Of a stretch of 64,000 nt of DNA, positions 24,365-33,504 are shown in pieces. The notes under the pieces were generated by a model, which was given only the letters and a program-made list of their open reading frames with translations, was not told where the DNA came from and did no database searches. The position numbers and the translations under genes were made by a program. The number at the start of each line of letters is the position of its first letter. Position 1 is the stretch's first letter. The stretch comes from Nocardioides immobilis (lineage in GTDB: Bacteria > Actinomycetota > Actinomycetes > Propionibacteriales > Nocardioidaceae), in the NCBI RefSeq assembly GCF_003515065.1, contig NZ_QXGH01000010.1, forward strand, positions 186,001 through 250,000, given 5' to 3'.

Positions 24365-25231
24365 GTGCGCCGCGCAGCCACGAGAGCCGTCGATGACTCA
24401 GGCGAGTGGGGCCGGCGTCGGCTGCTCGGCATCTTCGTGACGGCGGTCCTCGTGGCTGGGCTCGTCCTGGCCGGCATGGTCTACGCGGTCCACCTGGCGC
24501 TCGCCGGCATCGGTGATGACACCACCGCGGCACCAGGCGTCGCCCTTGGCGAGACCGAGCACTCCACGGTCGCCGAGGGCGCCGACCGGCGGGACGAGAT
24601 CGCAGCGGAGCCGATGCTCCAGGTTCCCGAGAAGGCCGCCTTCCCGGCCGACCCTTCGAGCGAGGACGCACCGAGCATCCAGATCCCCACCGGCAGCGGG
24701 ATCCCCGGGCCGGGGTTGGTCATGACCGGCTTCCCGCACACACCTGAAGGCGCGATCGGACAGCTGGCTCAGATCGACGTCGCGGTGCTGCAGGCGATGA
24801 GCCTGCACACCGCTGATGAGGTGTACCGCAGCTGGGCGCTGCCCGGAGGGGTCGCACCGGAGGACTGGTGGATCACCGCCAGCGTGCGGGCGTTCCTGTC
24901 GAGCACCCAGATGGGCGACGTCAAGGACCCCGACTCCTCGGTGACGGTGGAACCTGCCGCCGCGCTGGTCAAGGGCACCGACGGTTCGGACTGGGTCACG
25001 GTCTGCGTGCTGATGAAAGTGACCGCGACCTACCGGCAGGAAGGGCAGATCGCGTTCGGTCACTGCGAGCGCATGCAGTGGGCGGGCGGCCGCTGGATGA
25101 TCGCGCCCGGCATCCCCCCGGCCCCCGCCCCCTCGACCTGGCCCGGCACCGATGCGGCCCTCCAAGCCGGCTGGCGTAACTGGGTCACCGAGCACTCCGA
25201 CCACTCGATCCACCCTGAAGGGGAGCAGTGA
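24365..25231 (+). CDS. membrane-anchored conjugation protein, VirB8-like by context
   Basis: 288 residues from the GTG at 24365, with TAGGGGGTG upstream. One helix at about residues 20-45 is followed by a disordered linker and an external domain (about 130-285) containing an NTF2-like pattern of strands (DDWWITASVRAFLSSTQM, VCVLMKVTATYRQEGQ, WAGGRWMIAPG). The single helix plus periplasmic-type fold fits the VirB8/TcpC class of channel proteins. Assignment is by topology and operon position only. Confidence 0.65.
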   Translation: MRRAATRAVDDSGEWGRRRLLGIFVTAVLVAGLVLAGMVYAVHLALAGIGDDTTAAPGVALGETEHSTVAEGADRRDEIAAEPMLQVPEKAAFPADPSSEDAPSIQIPTGSGIPGPGLVMTGFPHTPEGAIGQLAQIDVAVLQAMSLHTADEVYRSWALPGGVAPEDWWITASVRAFLSSTQMGDVKDPDSSVTVEPAAALVKGTDGSDWVTVCVLMKVTATYRQEGQIAFGHCERMQWAGGRWMIAPGIPPAPAPSTWPGTDAALQAGWRNWVTEHSDHSIHPEGEQ

Positions 25232-25232
25232 C

Positions 25233-25994
25233 ATGCCTGCGCTCGAGCACCGTCTCAACCACCAGGGTCGCGCGCTGTCGATCGTCGTCTTGGCGGGCGT
25301 CGCCTGCCTTTTCGCGGCGGTCGTCTGGTTCCCGACCAAGGGAGGCGACGCCGAGGCGAGCGGCCAGGCGCCGTCCTCGAGCGGAGAGCCGACCGCGGTC
25401 AGCACTCAGGAGGCCCCGGCCGCGGAAACGGCGCCCAAGGACGGCGTCACTCTCCCGGAGGGAGCCAGCCACGTTGACGGCTACCCGGTCGAGTTCCCCT
25501 ACTCCGATCTCGGCGCGGTCGCCGCACAGGCGGAAGTAGCCAAGGCCCAGGTCGGCTTCGACTATGACCAGGCGGTCGCAGTCGCCGGCGTCTACTCCGC
25601 CCCCGAGTACCGGGAGGTGTTCGAGACCCGCTCCCGCGAGTCTGTCGCTCTGCGTCGCCAACAGGCCGGCGTGCCCGTGTACGGCGACGTGCCCGCACCC
25701 GCCTCGTACGCCGTCACGCCCGTCGCGTTCACGGTCGAGGAACTCGCGACCGACTACTACGCGGTTAACCTCCTCAGCTACGTCACGCTCACCGGTACCG
25801 ACGGCAGAATCAAGGATGGCCTGTACGCCGGTACCCAACTGCTGCAGTGGATCGACGGCGACTGGAAGCTGGTTCAGGGCAGCAGCGAGGACATCCAGCG
25901 CCTGGTCGACGCGGGCCAGCCACGGGCGGTCGCGCCGGACACCCCGGCGTTCGATCAGGCGGGCTGGATCCGGATCAACGGGGCGCCCCAGTGA
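25233..25994 (+). CDS. membrane-anchored conjugation protein (paralogue-like of the previous)
   Basis: 253 residues. One helix at about residues 15-35 (LSIVVLAGVACLFAAVVWF), a Ser/Glu/Ala linker, and an external domain with VTPVAFTVEELATDYYAVNLLSYVTLTG. The layout parallels the preceding gene, again suggesting a VirB8/TcpC-like external domain. GAAGGGGAG precedes the ATG. It overlaps the following gene by GTGA, consistent with coupled synthesis. Confidence 0.65.
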   Translation: MPALEHRLNHQGRALSIVVLAGVACLFAAVVWFPTKGGDAEASGQAPSSSGEPTAVSTQEAPAAETAPKDGVTLPEGASHVDGYPVEFPYSDLGAVAAQAEVAKAQVGFDYDQAVAVAGVYSAPEYREVFETRSRESVALRRQQAGVPVYGDVPAPASYAVTPVAFTVEELATDYYAVNLLSYVTLTGTDGRIKDGLYAGTQLLQWIDGDWKLVQGSSEDIQRLVDAGQPRAVAPDTPAFDQAGWIRINGAPQ

Positions 25995-27955
25995 GCGCCC
26001 ACAGCCTGCTGGCCCGACACCTGGAGCGACTCCTCCTTGCCGCCCTGGGCGCGACCCTGGTCACCGGCCTACTGTGCGCCGTGCCGCGCGTGCAGCTGGC
26101 CGCGGCAGCCGCTGAGACGCCCATGAGCACAGCCTCGCTCAGCGCGCAGGCGAGTCCCGGCAGCGGCCTTCCGGCCCGCGTCCTGAAGATGGGCTGCATC
26201 GGCCCCGACGAGCTGTGCGATCTCGGCGGAGGGGCGCTCGACTGCGCCACGAACCCCAAGGACTGCGCCGGCGACATCAAAGACGGCGTAGAGAACGGCG
26301 TCGATAACGGGCTCGACGGCCTCGGCGGGATCGCCGGCGACCTCAGCGACCTCCCCGGCCTGAACCTACCCGGCGGGGTGCCAGGGCTCGGTGGCTGCGG
26401 GATTCTCGACGCCATCTGCGACGGCGGCCTTCCCGGCATCCCTGGCCTGCCCGGCCTGCCTGGAGTCCCCGATGTCGCTTCCATCTTCGGCGGCGGAATC
26501 CCGGGCCTGGACGACATTCCGAACCCGTTCGAGGGACTCGGCGAGATCATCGCCGAGGCAGCTGCGGACGCCTGGACCGCCGCAATGCTGGCGATCTGGA
26601 ACTCAGGCCTGTTCATCCTGCGGATTGTCCTCACGTACTCCGAGCTCTTCCTCACCCCCGATCTGAGTGCGGACGGGCCGGGCAAGGACGTCTATGCCTT
26701 CACGCTCTGGCTAGCACTGGCGATGGTGGTGATCCTGGCGATGATCCAACTGGGCGCCGCGGCCTTCAAACGGGAGGGAAAGAGCCTCGCCCGGGCCTTC
26801 ATCGGCGCCGGCCAGTTCGTGATCGTCTGCGCCTGCTGGTTCGGGTACTGCGTCGTGATCGTCGCCGCATGCGGGGCGATCACCCACGCGCTGATGAAAT
26901 CGCTGCTGGGGGTGAACAGCTGGCCCAAATGGGACCCGCTCGGCGAGCTGGGCACCGACACGATCGCCGACGGAACGGTCGCCACTGTGCTCGCCTTCCT
27001 CGGAGTGTTCCTCTGGCTGGCCGCGATCGGGCACATCTTGGTCTACCTCGCCCGCGCCGCATCACTGCTGGTGCTCACTGCGACCGGACCGCTGGCGGCT
27101 GCAGGCCTGGTCGCCGACGCCACCCGCTCGTGGTTCTGGAAGAGCCTGCGCTGGTTCCACGCCGCCGCGTTCACGCCGGTGCTGATGGTCATGGTGCTGG
27201 GCATCGGCGTGCAGTTCGCCAACGGAGTGGCCGCGCACCTTGCCGACGACACCCAGAAGGCGATCGGTACAGCCCTTCCGGCAGTGATGTTGATCTGCGT
27301 CAGCGTGGTGGCGCCGCTGGCCCTGTTCAAGCTGCTGGCCTTCGTCGACCCGGGCACCCCGTCGGGCGCGTCGTTTCGTCAGGGCATGGCGATCCAGGGC
27401 GGCATCCAGGGGCTGTTGTCCGGCGGCGGCGCCAGCGGCGGCTCCTCGGCCGCGTCCTCGTTCGACTCCAGCGGCCGCTCGTCGGGCGAGCAAAGCGCGG
27501 AGAGCTCCACGGGTGACCGGTTCAGCAAGTCCACCCAGGGTTTCCTCGGCAGCCTCGGTCCGGTCGGTCAGGCGCTGTCGACCGGCATGGGCATGGTCAG
27601 CAGCGCCGGAGCGAAGGCCACCTCACTCATGTTCGACGAGACCAACCAGGCCGGCGTCGGACAGAACACCTACGGGCCCGACTTCAGCAGTCTTCGCAGC
27701 AACAACACCAACAGCGGGGGCCAGTCCATTGATGGCGGCCAGTCCAGCGGACGGAAGCCGCAGCAAGACAGCTGCGGCGGCGACGACCCGCCGACCCCGC
27801 CGACCCTCCCCGGTGGTGGATCCGGCTCAGGCGGTCAGGGCGGCGGCTCGCGCGGGGCAGCACCGAAGCCTCCCGGCGGCGCTGGCGGTGCTGGCGGAGC
27901 CGGCGGCGCGGGCGGAGCCGGGGCAGCGGGCGCAGTCCCCCCGGTCCCGGTCTAA
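25991..27955 (+). CDS. TrbL/VirB6-like polytopic channel protein
   Basis: 654 residues from the GTG at 25991. A signal-like start is followed by a Cys-containing, Gly/Pro-rich external stretch (repeats such as GIPGLPGLPGVPD) and then about six helices between residues 190 and 460, including LWLALAMVVILAMIQLGAAAF and FVIVCACWFGYCVVIVAACG. The C-terminal 190 residues are Ser/Gly-rich, ending in a GAGGAG run. Topology and gene order indicate the VirB6/TrbL channel core of the type IV secretion machine. The glycine-rich tail is low-complexity. Confidence 0.72.
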   Translation: MSAHSLLARHLERLLLAALGATLVTGLLCAVPRVQLAAAAAETPMSTASLSAQASPGSGLPARVLKMGCIGPDELCDLGGGALDCATNPKDCAGDIKDGVENGVDNGLDGLGGIAGDLSDLPGLNLPGGVPGLGGCGILDAICDGGLPGIPGLPGLPGVPDVASIFGGGIPGLDDIPNPFEGLGEIIAEAAADAWTAAMLAIWNSGLFILRIVLTYSELFLTPDLSADGPGKDVYAFTLWLALAMVVILAMIQLGAAAFKREGKSLARAFIGAGQFVIVCACWFGYCVVIVAACGAITHALMKSLLGVNSWPKWDPLGELGTDTIADGTVATVLAFLGVFLWLAAIGHILVYLARAASLLVLTATGPLAAAGLVADATRSWFWKSLRWFHAAAFTPVLMVMVLGIGVQFANGVAAHLADDTQKAIGTALPAVMLICVSVVAPLALFKLLAFVDPGTPSGASFRQGMAIQGGIQGLLSGGGASGGSSAASSFDSSGRSSGEQSAESSTGDRFSKSTQGFLGSLGPVGQALSTGMGMVSSAGAKATSLMFDETNQAGVGQNTYGPDFSSLRSNNTNSGGQSIDGGQSSGRKPQQDSCGGDDPPTPPTLPGGGSGSGGQGGGSRGAAPKPPGGAGGAGGAGGAGGAGAAGAVPPVPV

Positions 27956-27979
27956 CGAGCACGGAAAGGAACACCGATC

Positions 27980-29488
27980 ATGGCGACGACGTACGCCGAG
28001 TATCAGCGGGACCGCATTGGCTGGTTCTTCGGTATCTCCGGTGGCCAGCTGATCGTCCTGGCGGCGGCCAGCCTGCCGATGCTCTGGGCGATCAACAAGG
28101 CAGCCTGGCTCTCAGCGTTGCTCCTGGCCCTCATCTGGATCGCAGTCCTGTTCGTGACGATCGTGCCGGTGCGGGGCCGGTCGGCCACCGGGTGGATGTT
28201 CGCCTGCACGGCGTACGCCGTTGGTGGCCTCCTGGGCTGGACCTCGTTCCGGTCGAAGGCGTCGACCGGCCAGGCCGAGGACCTCGACACCCCGGACCTG
28301 CCGGGCGTCCTGCAAGGAGTCCAGGTCCACGACGGGCCGCCGCTTGGGTCGAACCTGCAGCGGGTCGCGATCATTCAGGACCACGCCACCAAGACCTGGG
28401 CGGTGACCGCCGCGGTGGTGCACCCCGGCATCGGGATGGAGGACGCCGACGAGCGGCACCGATACGGAGAGGCGCTGACGGGGCTGATCGACGTCGCGGG
28501 CAGGACCGAGAAGATCGAGGAGATCCTGTTCACGGTCCGCACCGTGCCCGAGGATGGCGCTGAACGAGCGCTGTGGGTCAGCAGCCACCGGCGGCCGAAC
28601 GCGCCGGCACTCTCCGAGCGCGTCAACGGCGACCTGGCCCACGGGCTCACCCAGGCATCGGTGCGCACCGAGCAGTTCGTGACGATCGTGGTCCCCGAAA
28701 CCCGGATCGCGAAGGCCGCCAAGGAATCCGGCGGCGGGCTCGAGGGCCGGTGCCGGGAACTGTATCTGCTGATGGCCGAGATCGAGGCCCAGCTGCGCGG
28801 CCCGATGCGCACGACCACGGTCAACTGGCTGACCTCGCCCGAGCTCGCGCTCGCCTGCCGCACGGGGTTCGCCCCCGGGGACCGCGCCGGAATCGTCGAG
28901 GCCCTGGCGATGCGCGAGAAGGACTCCGGGGTGAACGCCGAGGTCCCGTGGGCGATGGCGGGTCCCTCCGGCGCAGACTCGGTCGTTCGGCATTACAGCC
29001 ACGACGCGTGGAACTCGGTGAGCTCCACGATCAAGCTGCCCGCACGGGGCGTGGTGATGGGTGCGCTGGCGCCGGTCCTGACTCCGAGTGAGTCCGGCGA
29101 GCGGCGCTCGTTCGCGGTCGCCTACCCAATCGTTCCCCAGTCGAAGGCCGACCGGCAGTCCGGGAACGCCGAGTGGGCCGCAGACCTGGCCGAGGGCATG
29201 CGATCCAAGGTCGGGATGAAGATCCGAGCCAAACAGGCCGAGGACGCCGCCAAGGCCCGAGGTCTGGACCAGAAACTCGCCCGCGGCAACTACCTGACCC
29301 GCCCTTACGCCGTGTGCACCGTCACCGTTCCCAAGACCGCTCGCATCAGCGAGTTCGGGCGCCGGCTCGACGCCTCGGTGCGCCGCGCTGGCTTCGCGCC
29401 GCTTCGACTCGACCTCTCCCAGGACGCCGGGTTCGCCGCCTCCACCATCCCGCTCGGAATCAGCCTCACTCGGAAGGGCAACGCCTGA
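27980..29488 (+). CDS. SCO6880-family conjugation protein
   Basis: 502 residues. Two helices near the N-terminus (about residues 20-62) are followed by a large cytoplasmic domain. The opening TTYAEYQRDRIGWFFGISGGQL is typical of SCO6880-type proteins, which always sit before a VirB4-like ATPase in actinobacterial transfer operons and probably serve as its membrane platform (PrgI/VirB3-like plus the N-terminal part of VirB4). GAAAGGAAC precedes the ATG. It ends in TGATG with the ATPase gene. Confidence 0.85.
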   Translation: MATTYAEYQRDRIGWFFGISGGQLIVLAAASLPMLWAINKAAWLSALLLALIWIAVLFVTIVPVRGRSATGWMFACTAYAVGGLLGWTSFRSKASTGQAEDLDTPDLPGVLQGVQVHDGPPLGSNLQRVAIIQDHATKTWAVTAAVVHPGIGMEDADERHRYGEALTGLIDVAGRTEKIEEILFTVRTVPEDGAERALWVSSHRRPNAPALSERVNGDLAHGLTQASVRTEQFVTIVVPETRIAKAAKESGGGLEGRCRELYLLMAEIEAQLRGPMRTTTVNWLTSPELALACRTGFAPGDRAGIVEALAMREKDSGVNAEVPWAMAGPSGADSVVRHYSHDAWNSVSSTIKLPARGVVMGALAPVLTPSESGERRSFAVAYPIVPQSKADRQSGNAEWAADLAEGMRSKVGMKIRAKQAEDAAKARGLDQKLARGNYLTRPYAVCTVTVPKTARISEFGRRLDASVRRAGFAPLRLDLSQDAGFAASTIPLGISLTRKGNA

Positions 29489-31038
29489 TGAGCCAGACCA
29501 AGCGCCCTGCACGTCGCCCTGCACGTCGCCGCGGTGGCCGTGACATGGCCGCGCTCCTCTCGGACTTCGGGCACGACCTGCCGCTGGTGCCTGCGCCCGC
29601 TCCCCTGGGCAAGGACCCACGCCTGTTCAAGTACGCAGGGCGCCGCGGTGCCGCGAAGCCGCGCCGTGGCTGGTCGGCCGCGAAGGCGCCCGCACTGGCA
29701 TGGCGGATGACCTCGGACCAGGCGCCGGTGTTCTGGCCGTTCATCTCCGCTCCGGCGCTGCCGCCAACCGGCGCGCAGATGGGCATCGACCAGCTCTCCG
29801 GCGGCTCGTTCTACGCTGACCCGTTGGGCTGGGTGCTGCGCGATGACGTTCCGGTGACCAACCCAAACGTCTTCTTCTTCGCCAAGCCCGGACTCGGGAA
29901 GAGCGCAACGACCAAGGCGTTCTGCCTGCGAATGATGCCGTTCGGCTACCGCGTCCTCATCTTGGGTGACCCCAAGGACGAGTACGAGAAGTTGTGCCGG
30001 GCGCTCGGCGTCGAGCCGTTCGCGATCGGCCCCGGGATGCGGACGCGGATCAATCCGCTCGCCAAGGGGCCGTTGGGGCAGGGCTGGGACGAGTTGCCGG
30101 CCGAGGAGGCACGCCGCCGCGCCACGATCATCTTCGGCCGCTGGCTCACCCTGGTCCGTGGCCTGGTTGGCTCGATGCGCATCGGCACGAACCACGTCCC
30201 GTTCGGACCAACCGACGCCGATGTGGTGCACACCGCGCTGGAGTACCTCACCGGATACGGGCAGGGGAGCACCCAGTTGCGCGAGACCACTATCCCCGAG
30301 CTGTGGCACCTGCTGCACAACCCGACCCGGGAGCTCGTCTCGCGCTCTCGGTACGCCACCATGCAGCAGTTCCTCGACGAGACACGGCTGCTGCGCGACG
30401 CACTCGGCCAGCTGGTCAAGGGTGCTCTGGCCGGCCTGTTCGACGATCACTCCAACATCGAGGTCGACTGGCGGGCACCGATCCAGTCGCTGAGCCTGTC
30501 CCGTCTCGACGACCTCGGCGACGAGGCGGTCGGCATCGCACTGTTGTGCCTGAACTCCTGGGGTCGCGGAATGCGGGAGACCGCGGAGCCCGGGGACCTG
30601 CGGATCGTGGTGCGCGACGAATCGTGGCGCCAGTTGCGCCTCGGCCCGGATGCGGTGAAGTCCTTCGACGCGGATCTGCGGCTCTCGCGCGGCGTGGCCG
30701 GCCGGGGCGGCGACATCCAGTTCGCGATCGCCCACAAGCCCTCTGACCTGCTTGCCGCCGGTGACGCGGGCTCGCAGGCCGCCACCATCGCCAAGGACCT
30801 ACTGGACCTGGCGGACGTGAAGATCCTCGGCGGGCAGAACCCGAAGGTCGCCCGCGAGCTCGACTCGATGCTCGGCCTGGGGCCGGTCACCCAAACCCTT
30901 GTCACCGGCTGGGCCCGCCAGGACAAGGGTCGCGCGCTGTGGTGCGTCGGGGAGGCCACCTACAAGGTCCGAACGGTGCTCCACCCGCTCGAGAGGGACC
31001 TGACGTGGACAAACGAGGCCATAGAGACAGCGTCGTAG
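29488..31038 (+). CDS. VirB4-like conjugation ATPase
   Basis: 516 residues. Walker A is FAKPGLGKSATTKAF (about residue 131), and a Walker B-like strand is RIVVRDESWRQL (about residue 373). RVLILGDPKDEYEKL and DIQFAIAHKPSDLLAAGDAG are also characteristic of VirB4/TraC ATPases. It should energise the secretion channel from the cytoplasmic side. Two 12-base direct repeats at the 5' end encode RPARRPARR, a basic tail. The gene is coupled to the preceding gene by TGATG. Confidence 0.88.
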   Translation: MSQTKRPARRPARRRGGRDMAALLSDFGHDLPLVPAPAPLGKDPRLFKYAGRRGAAKPRRGWSAAKAPALAWRMTSDQAPVFWPFISAPALPPTGAQMGIDQLSGGSFYADPLGWVLRDDVPVTNPNVFFFAKPGLGKSATTKAFCLRMMPFGYRVLILGDPKDEYEKLCRALGVEPFAIGPGMRTRINPLAKGPLGQGWDELPAEEARRRATIIFGRWLTLVRGLVGSMRIGTNHVPFGPTDADVVHTALEYLTGYGQGSTQLRETTIPELWHLLHNPTRELVSRSRYATMQQFLDETRLLRDALGQLVKGALAGLFDDHSNIEVDWRAPIQSLSLSRLDDLGDEAVGIALLCLNSWGRGMRETAEPGDLRIVVRDESWRQLRLGPDAVKSFDADLRLSRGVAGRGGDIQFAIAHKPSDLLAAGDAGSQAATIAKDLLDLADVKILGGQNPKVARELDSMLGLGPVTQTLVTGWARQDKGRALWCVGEATYKVRTVLHPLERDLTWTNEAIETAS

Positions 31039-31054
31039 CGCTGGGCATGCTGTT

Positions 31055-33457
31055 GTGAAGAAGCTGCTGGCCCTCGCGCTGCCTGCCCTGGTGGTACTCA
31101 TGGGCCTGCCGATCATCGCCGCGGTCATGGTCACCATGAGCACCCAAGGCACGGCCTGTGACCAGCAGCCGGAGACCACCACCAGCCCGCTGGGCGATCC
31201 CATCGATCTCGGTGTTGTCGACGGACCGGTCGGGGGCCCGGTCAAGGGCAAAGTCGGGGTCGCTGCCGGCCCCGCCGACGCCCGCAAGCCCACCACGACC
31301 CGCGCCGAGACCACTTCCATGGCGGCCGACACCTTGCCCGCGGCCGCGCCCGCCTCTGATGTTCAGGCGGCGCTGATGCGGCTGCGGTTCGCCGACTCCT
31401 ATCCGACGATGACCGCGGAGCAGGCACGCAACGCGGTCACCATCGCTCAGGTTGCCCGGGACCTGGAGGTGCCGCGGTACGGCCTCGAGGTCGCGATCGC
31501 GGCCGCGATCCAGGAGTCCAAGCTGGTTAACCGCGACTACGGAGACCGCGACTCCCTCGGTCTGTTCCAGCAACGGCCCTCAACCGGTTGGGGCACCCGT
31601 GAGCAGATCGCCATGCCGCGGCTCGCGGCGGAAGCATTCTTCGGCGAGGCCGAGCACACCAACAACGCCGGCCTGCTGGACATCCCCGGCTGGGGGGACA
31701 TGAGCCTGACCGAGGCGGCCCAAGCGGTACAGCGGTCGGGCTTCCCCGGCGGCTACGCAGAGTGGGAGACCGTCGCCGCCGACGTCGCCGACCTTGTCGG
31801 CGGCGACCTGCCGGATCTTCCCGAAGACGCGGCGGCGACCGAGGAGAACTGCCAGCCCGAGAGCGGCACGACCCAGGTCACCATCGGCACTTTCAACGTG
31901 CTCGGTGCCAGCCACACCGACGGCGACGCTGGCCACGGCGGCCCGGGCGGCCAGGAGTACCAGGGCTATCCGGCCTGGAACGTCCGACTTCCCCGGGCGC
32001 TGGACCTGCTCGAACAGGAAGGCGTCACCGTGGCCGGCCTTCAGGAGGTGCACGCTCCGCAGGAGAATGCCCTGGCCCGCAACAGCCAGTGGGACATGTG
32101 GCCGACCGACGGCAAGCAGAACAAGGTTGTCTGGGACCCCGGCGTGTGGGAGATGACCGACGCCCGCCTGGTGCCCATCCCGTACTTCAGCGGCACGGTC
32201 GGGATGCCGCTGGTCCAGCTCACTTCGACTGGCGGAGCTCAGCAGATTTGGGTGTGGAGCATCCACAACCCGGCGTTCTTCCTCGAGAAGCGCAAGGAAG
32301 CACTGCGGCGTCAGCTCGACACTCTCACCGACCTCAATGCGACCGGCGCTCCGGTCTTCATCGTCGGTGACTTCAACGACGGCAAGGACGGGCAGAACTC
32401 CTCCCACTGCCAGTTGACACCGGCGATGAGCAACGCGTTCGGTGGATCGGTCAACCCGTGCAGATCGCCGAAGTCTGGCGCGCCGATCGACCACATCTAC
32501 GGCGGTAACGTCACCTGGGCACAGTCGCGGGTCGACGCAAGCACTCGAGCCAAAAGGATCAGCGACCACCCGTTGGTGGTGGCGTCCACCGTCGGCAGCA
32601 ACGGCTGCCCGCCGACCGGTTCGCCAGCGGAGCAGGGGCTTAGCCGGGATGCGCTCCTGGTGCTGCGCTCGATCGACGCGCAGTTCGGGGCGCACACCTA
32701 TCTTGGGGTGGGGGAGCGGGCCAGCAACCCTGACAGCGACCACTCCTCCGGCCGCGCGGTCGACGTGATGATCGAGGACTGGCAAAGCCAGAGCGGGATC
32801 GACGAGGGCGACCGGATCGCCGACTGGGTCCGCGTCCACGCCGAGGAGTTCGGCGTCAGCTACGTGATCTGGCGGGCCAGGATGTGGTCGGTCGGCGATA
32901 GGGACTGGAGGTCCTACTCGCACCCCTCTGGGGGAAGCGACCCCACCCTCGACCACATGGACCACCTACACGTCTCGGTCTACGGCACTGCAGGGAACGC
33001 CGACTGCGGCGCCGGCGCCGGCGAGGTCGTCTATCCCGTGCCAGCAAGCCTGGTCGGGACCGACAACCACAACTGGCACGAGACCGGGCCCTACTGGTCG
33101 CGGTGGCACGCGGGCACCGACTACTCGGTTTCGTGCAGCACTCCGGTCTACGCCGCGCACGCCGGCACGATTGAGATCGACACCACCCAGAAGCCGTGGG
33201 CCGGGCCGTGGCTGGTCAAGGTGAGCACCGGTCCCGGCTCTCTGACCACGTGGTACGCGCACATGCAGGAGGTCACGGTCAGCCGCGGCCAGCGCGTCGC
33301 CGCAGGCCAGCAGATCGGCGAGGTTGGCCAAGAGGGCAACGTCTCCGGCTGCCACCTCCACTTCGAGGTCCACGAGCGCAACGGCTCCATCTACGGCTCC
33401 GACAACGTCGACCCCTCAACGTGGCTGGCCGAGCACATCCAGAAAGCGGCGGCGTGA
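31055..33457 (+). CDS. multi-domain cell-wall hydrolase with nuclease-fold domain
   Basis: 800 residues from the GTG at 31055. After a signal anchor, four regions can be seen in order: a lysozyme-like transglycosylase (about 135-260, IAAAIQESKLVNRDYGDRDSLGLFQQRPS), an endonuclease/exonuclease/phosphatase fold (about 270-515, TIGTFNVLG, LQEVH, VGDFND, ISDHPLVV), a DSDHSSGRAVDVMI domain related to peptidoglycan peptidases (about 550-650), and a C-terminal M23 metallopeptidase (HAGTDY, HLHFEVH). It should act outside the cell, opening peptidoglycan for the channel. The catalytic residues of the EEP and M23 folds appear present. Confidence 0.85.
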   Translation: MKKLLALALPALVVLMGLPIIAAVMVTMSTQGTACDQQPETTTSPLGDPIDLGVVDGPVGGPVKGKVGVAAGPADARKPTTTRAETTSMAADTLPAAAPASDVQAALMRLRFADSYPTMTAEQARNAVTIAQVARDLEVPRYGLEVAIAAAIQESKLVNRDYGDRDSLGLFQQRPSTGWGTREQIAMPRLAAEAFFGEAEHTNNAGLLDIPGWGDMSLTEAAQAVQRSGFPGGYAEWETVAADVADLVGGDLPDLPEDAAATEENCQPESGTTQVTIGTFNVLGASHTDGDAGHGGPGGQEYQGYPAWNVRLPRALDLLEQEGVTVAGLQEVHAPQENALARNSQWDMWPTDGKQNKVVWDPGVWEMTDARLVPIPYFSGTVGMPLVQLTSTGGAQQIWVWSIHNPAFFLEKRKEALRRQLDTLTDLNATGAPVFIVGDFNDGKDGQNSSHCQLTPAMSNAFGGSVNPCRSPKSGAPIDHIYGGNVTWAQSRVDASTRAKRISDHPLVVASTVGSNGCPPTGSPAEQGLSRDALLVLRSIDAQFGAHTYLGVGERASNPDSDHSSGRAVDVMIEDWQSQSGIDEGDRIADWVRVHAEEFGVSYVIWRARMWSVGDRDWRSYSHPSGGSDPTLDHMDHLHVSVYGTAGNADCGAGAGEVVYPVPASLVGTDNHNWHETGPYWSRWHAGTDYSVSCSTPVYAAHAGTIEIDTTQKPWAGPWLVKVSTGPGSLTTWYAHMQEVTVSRGQRVAAGQQIGEVGQEGNVSGCHLHFEVHERNGSIYGSDNVDPSTWLAEHIQKAAA

Positions 33458-33471
33458 TCGCCGCGGCGCTC

Positions 33472-33490
33472 TGACCGACCTAGTAGGTCA
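33472..33490. promoter_or_regulatory. 19-bp hyphenated palindrome, operator-like (copy 2)
   Basis: TGACCGACCTAGTAGGTCA lies between the hydrolase stop and the next gene and overlaps the approach to its ribosome site (CAGGAGGTG). It matches the palindrome at 22929-22947 in 14 of 19 positions, including ACCGACCTAGT and the following GGT. The palindrome is less perfect than copy 1. Confidence 0.4.
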
Positions 33491-33504
33491 GGAGGTGCAA
33501 GCAC

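Noticed and set aside
26425..26520. Collagen-like Gly-x-Pro stretch in the VirB6-like protein
   Set aside because: Too short and irregular for a collagen helix; better described as a low-complexity external linker.
29508..29531. Tandem CCTGCACGTCGC repeat in the VirB4-like gene
   Set aside because: It simply encodes a basic RPARRPARR tail, and two copies within a coding frame need no other explanation.
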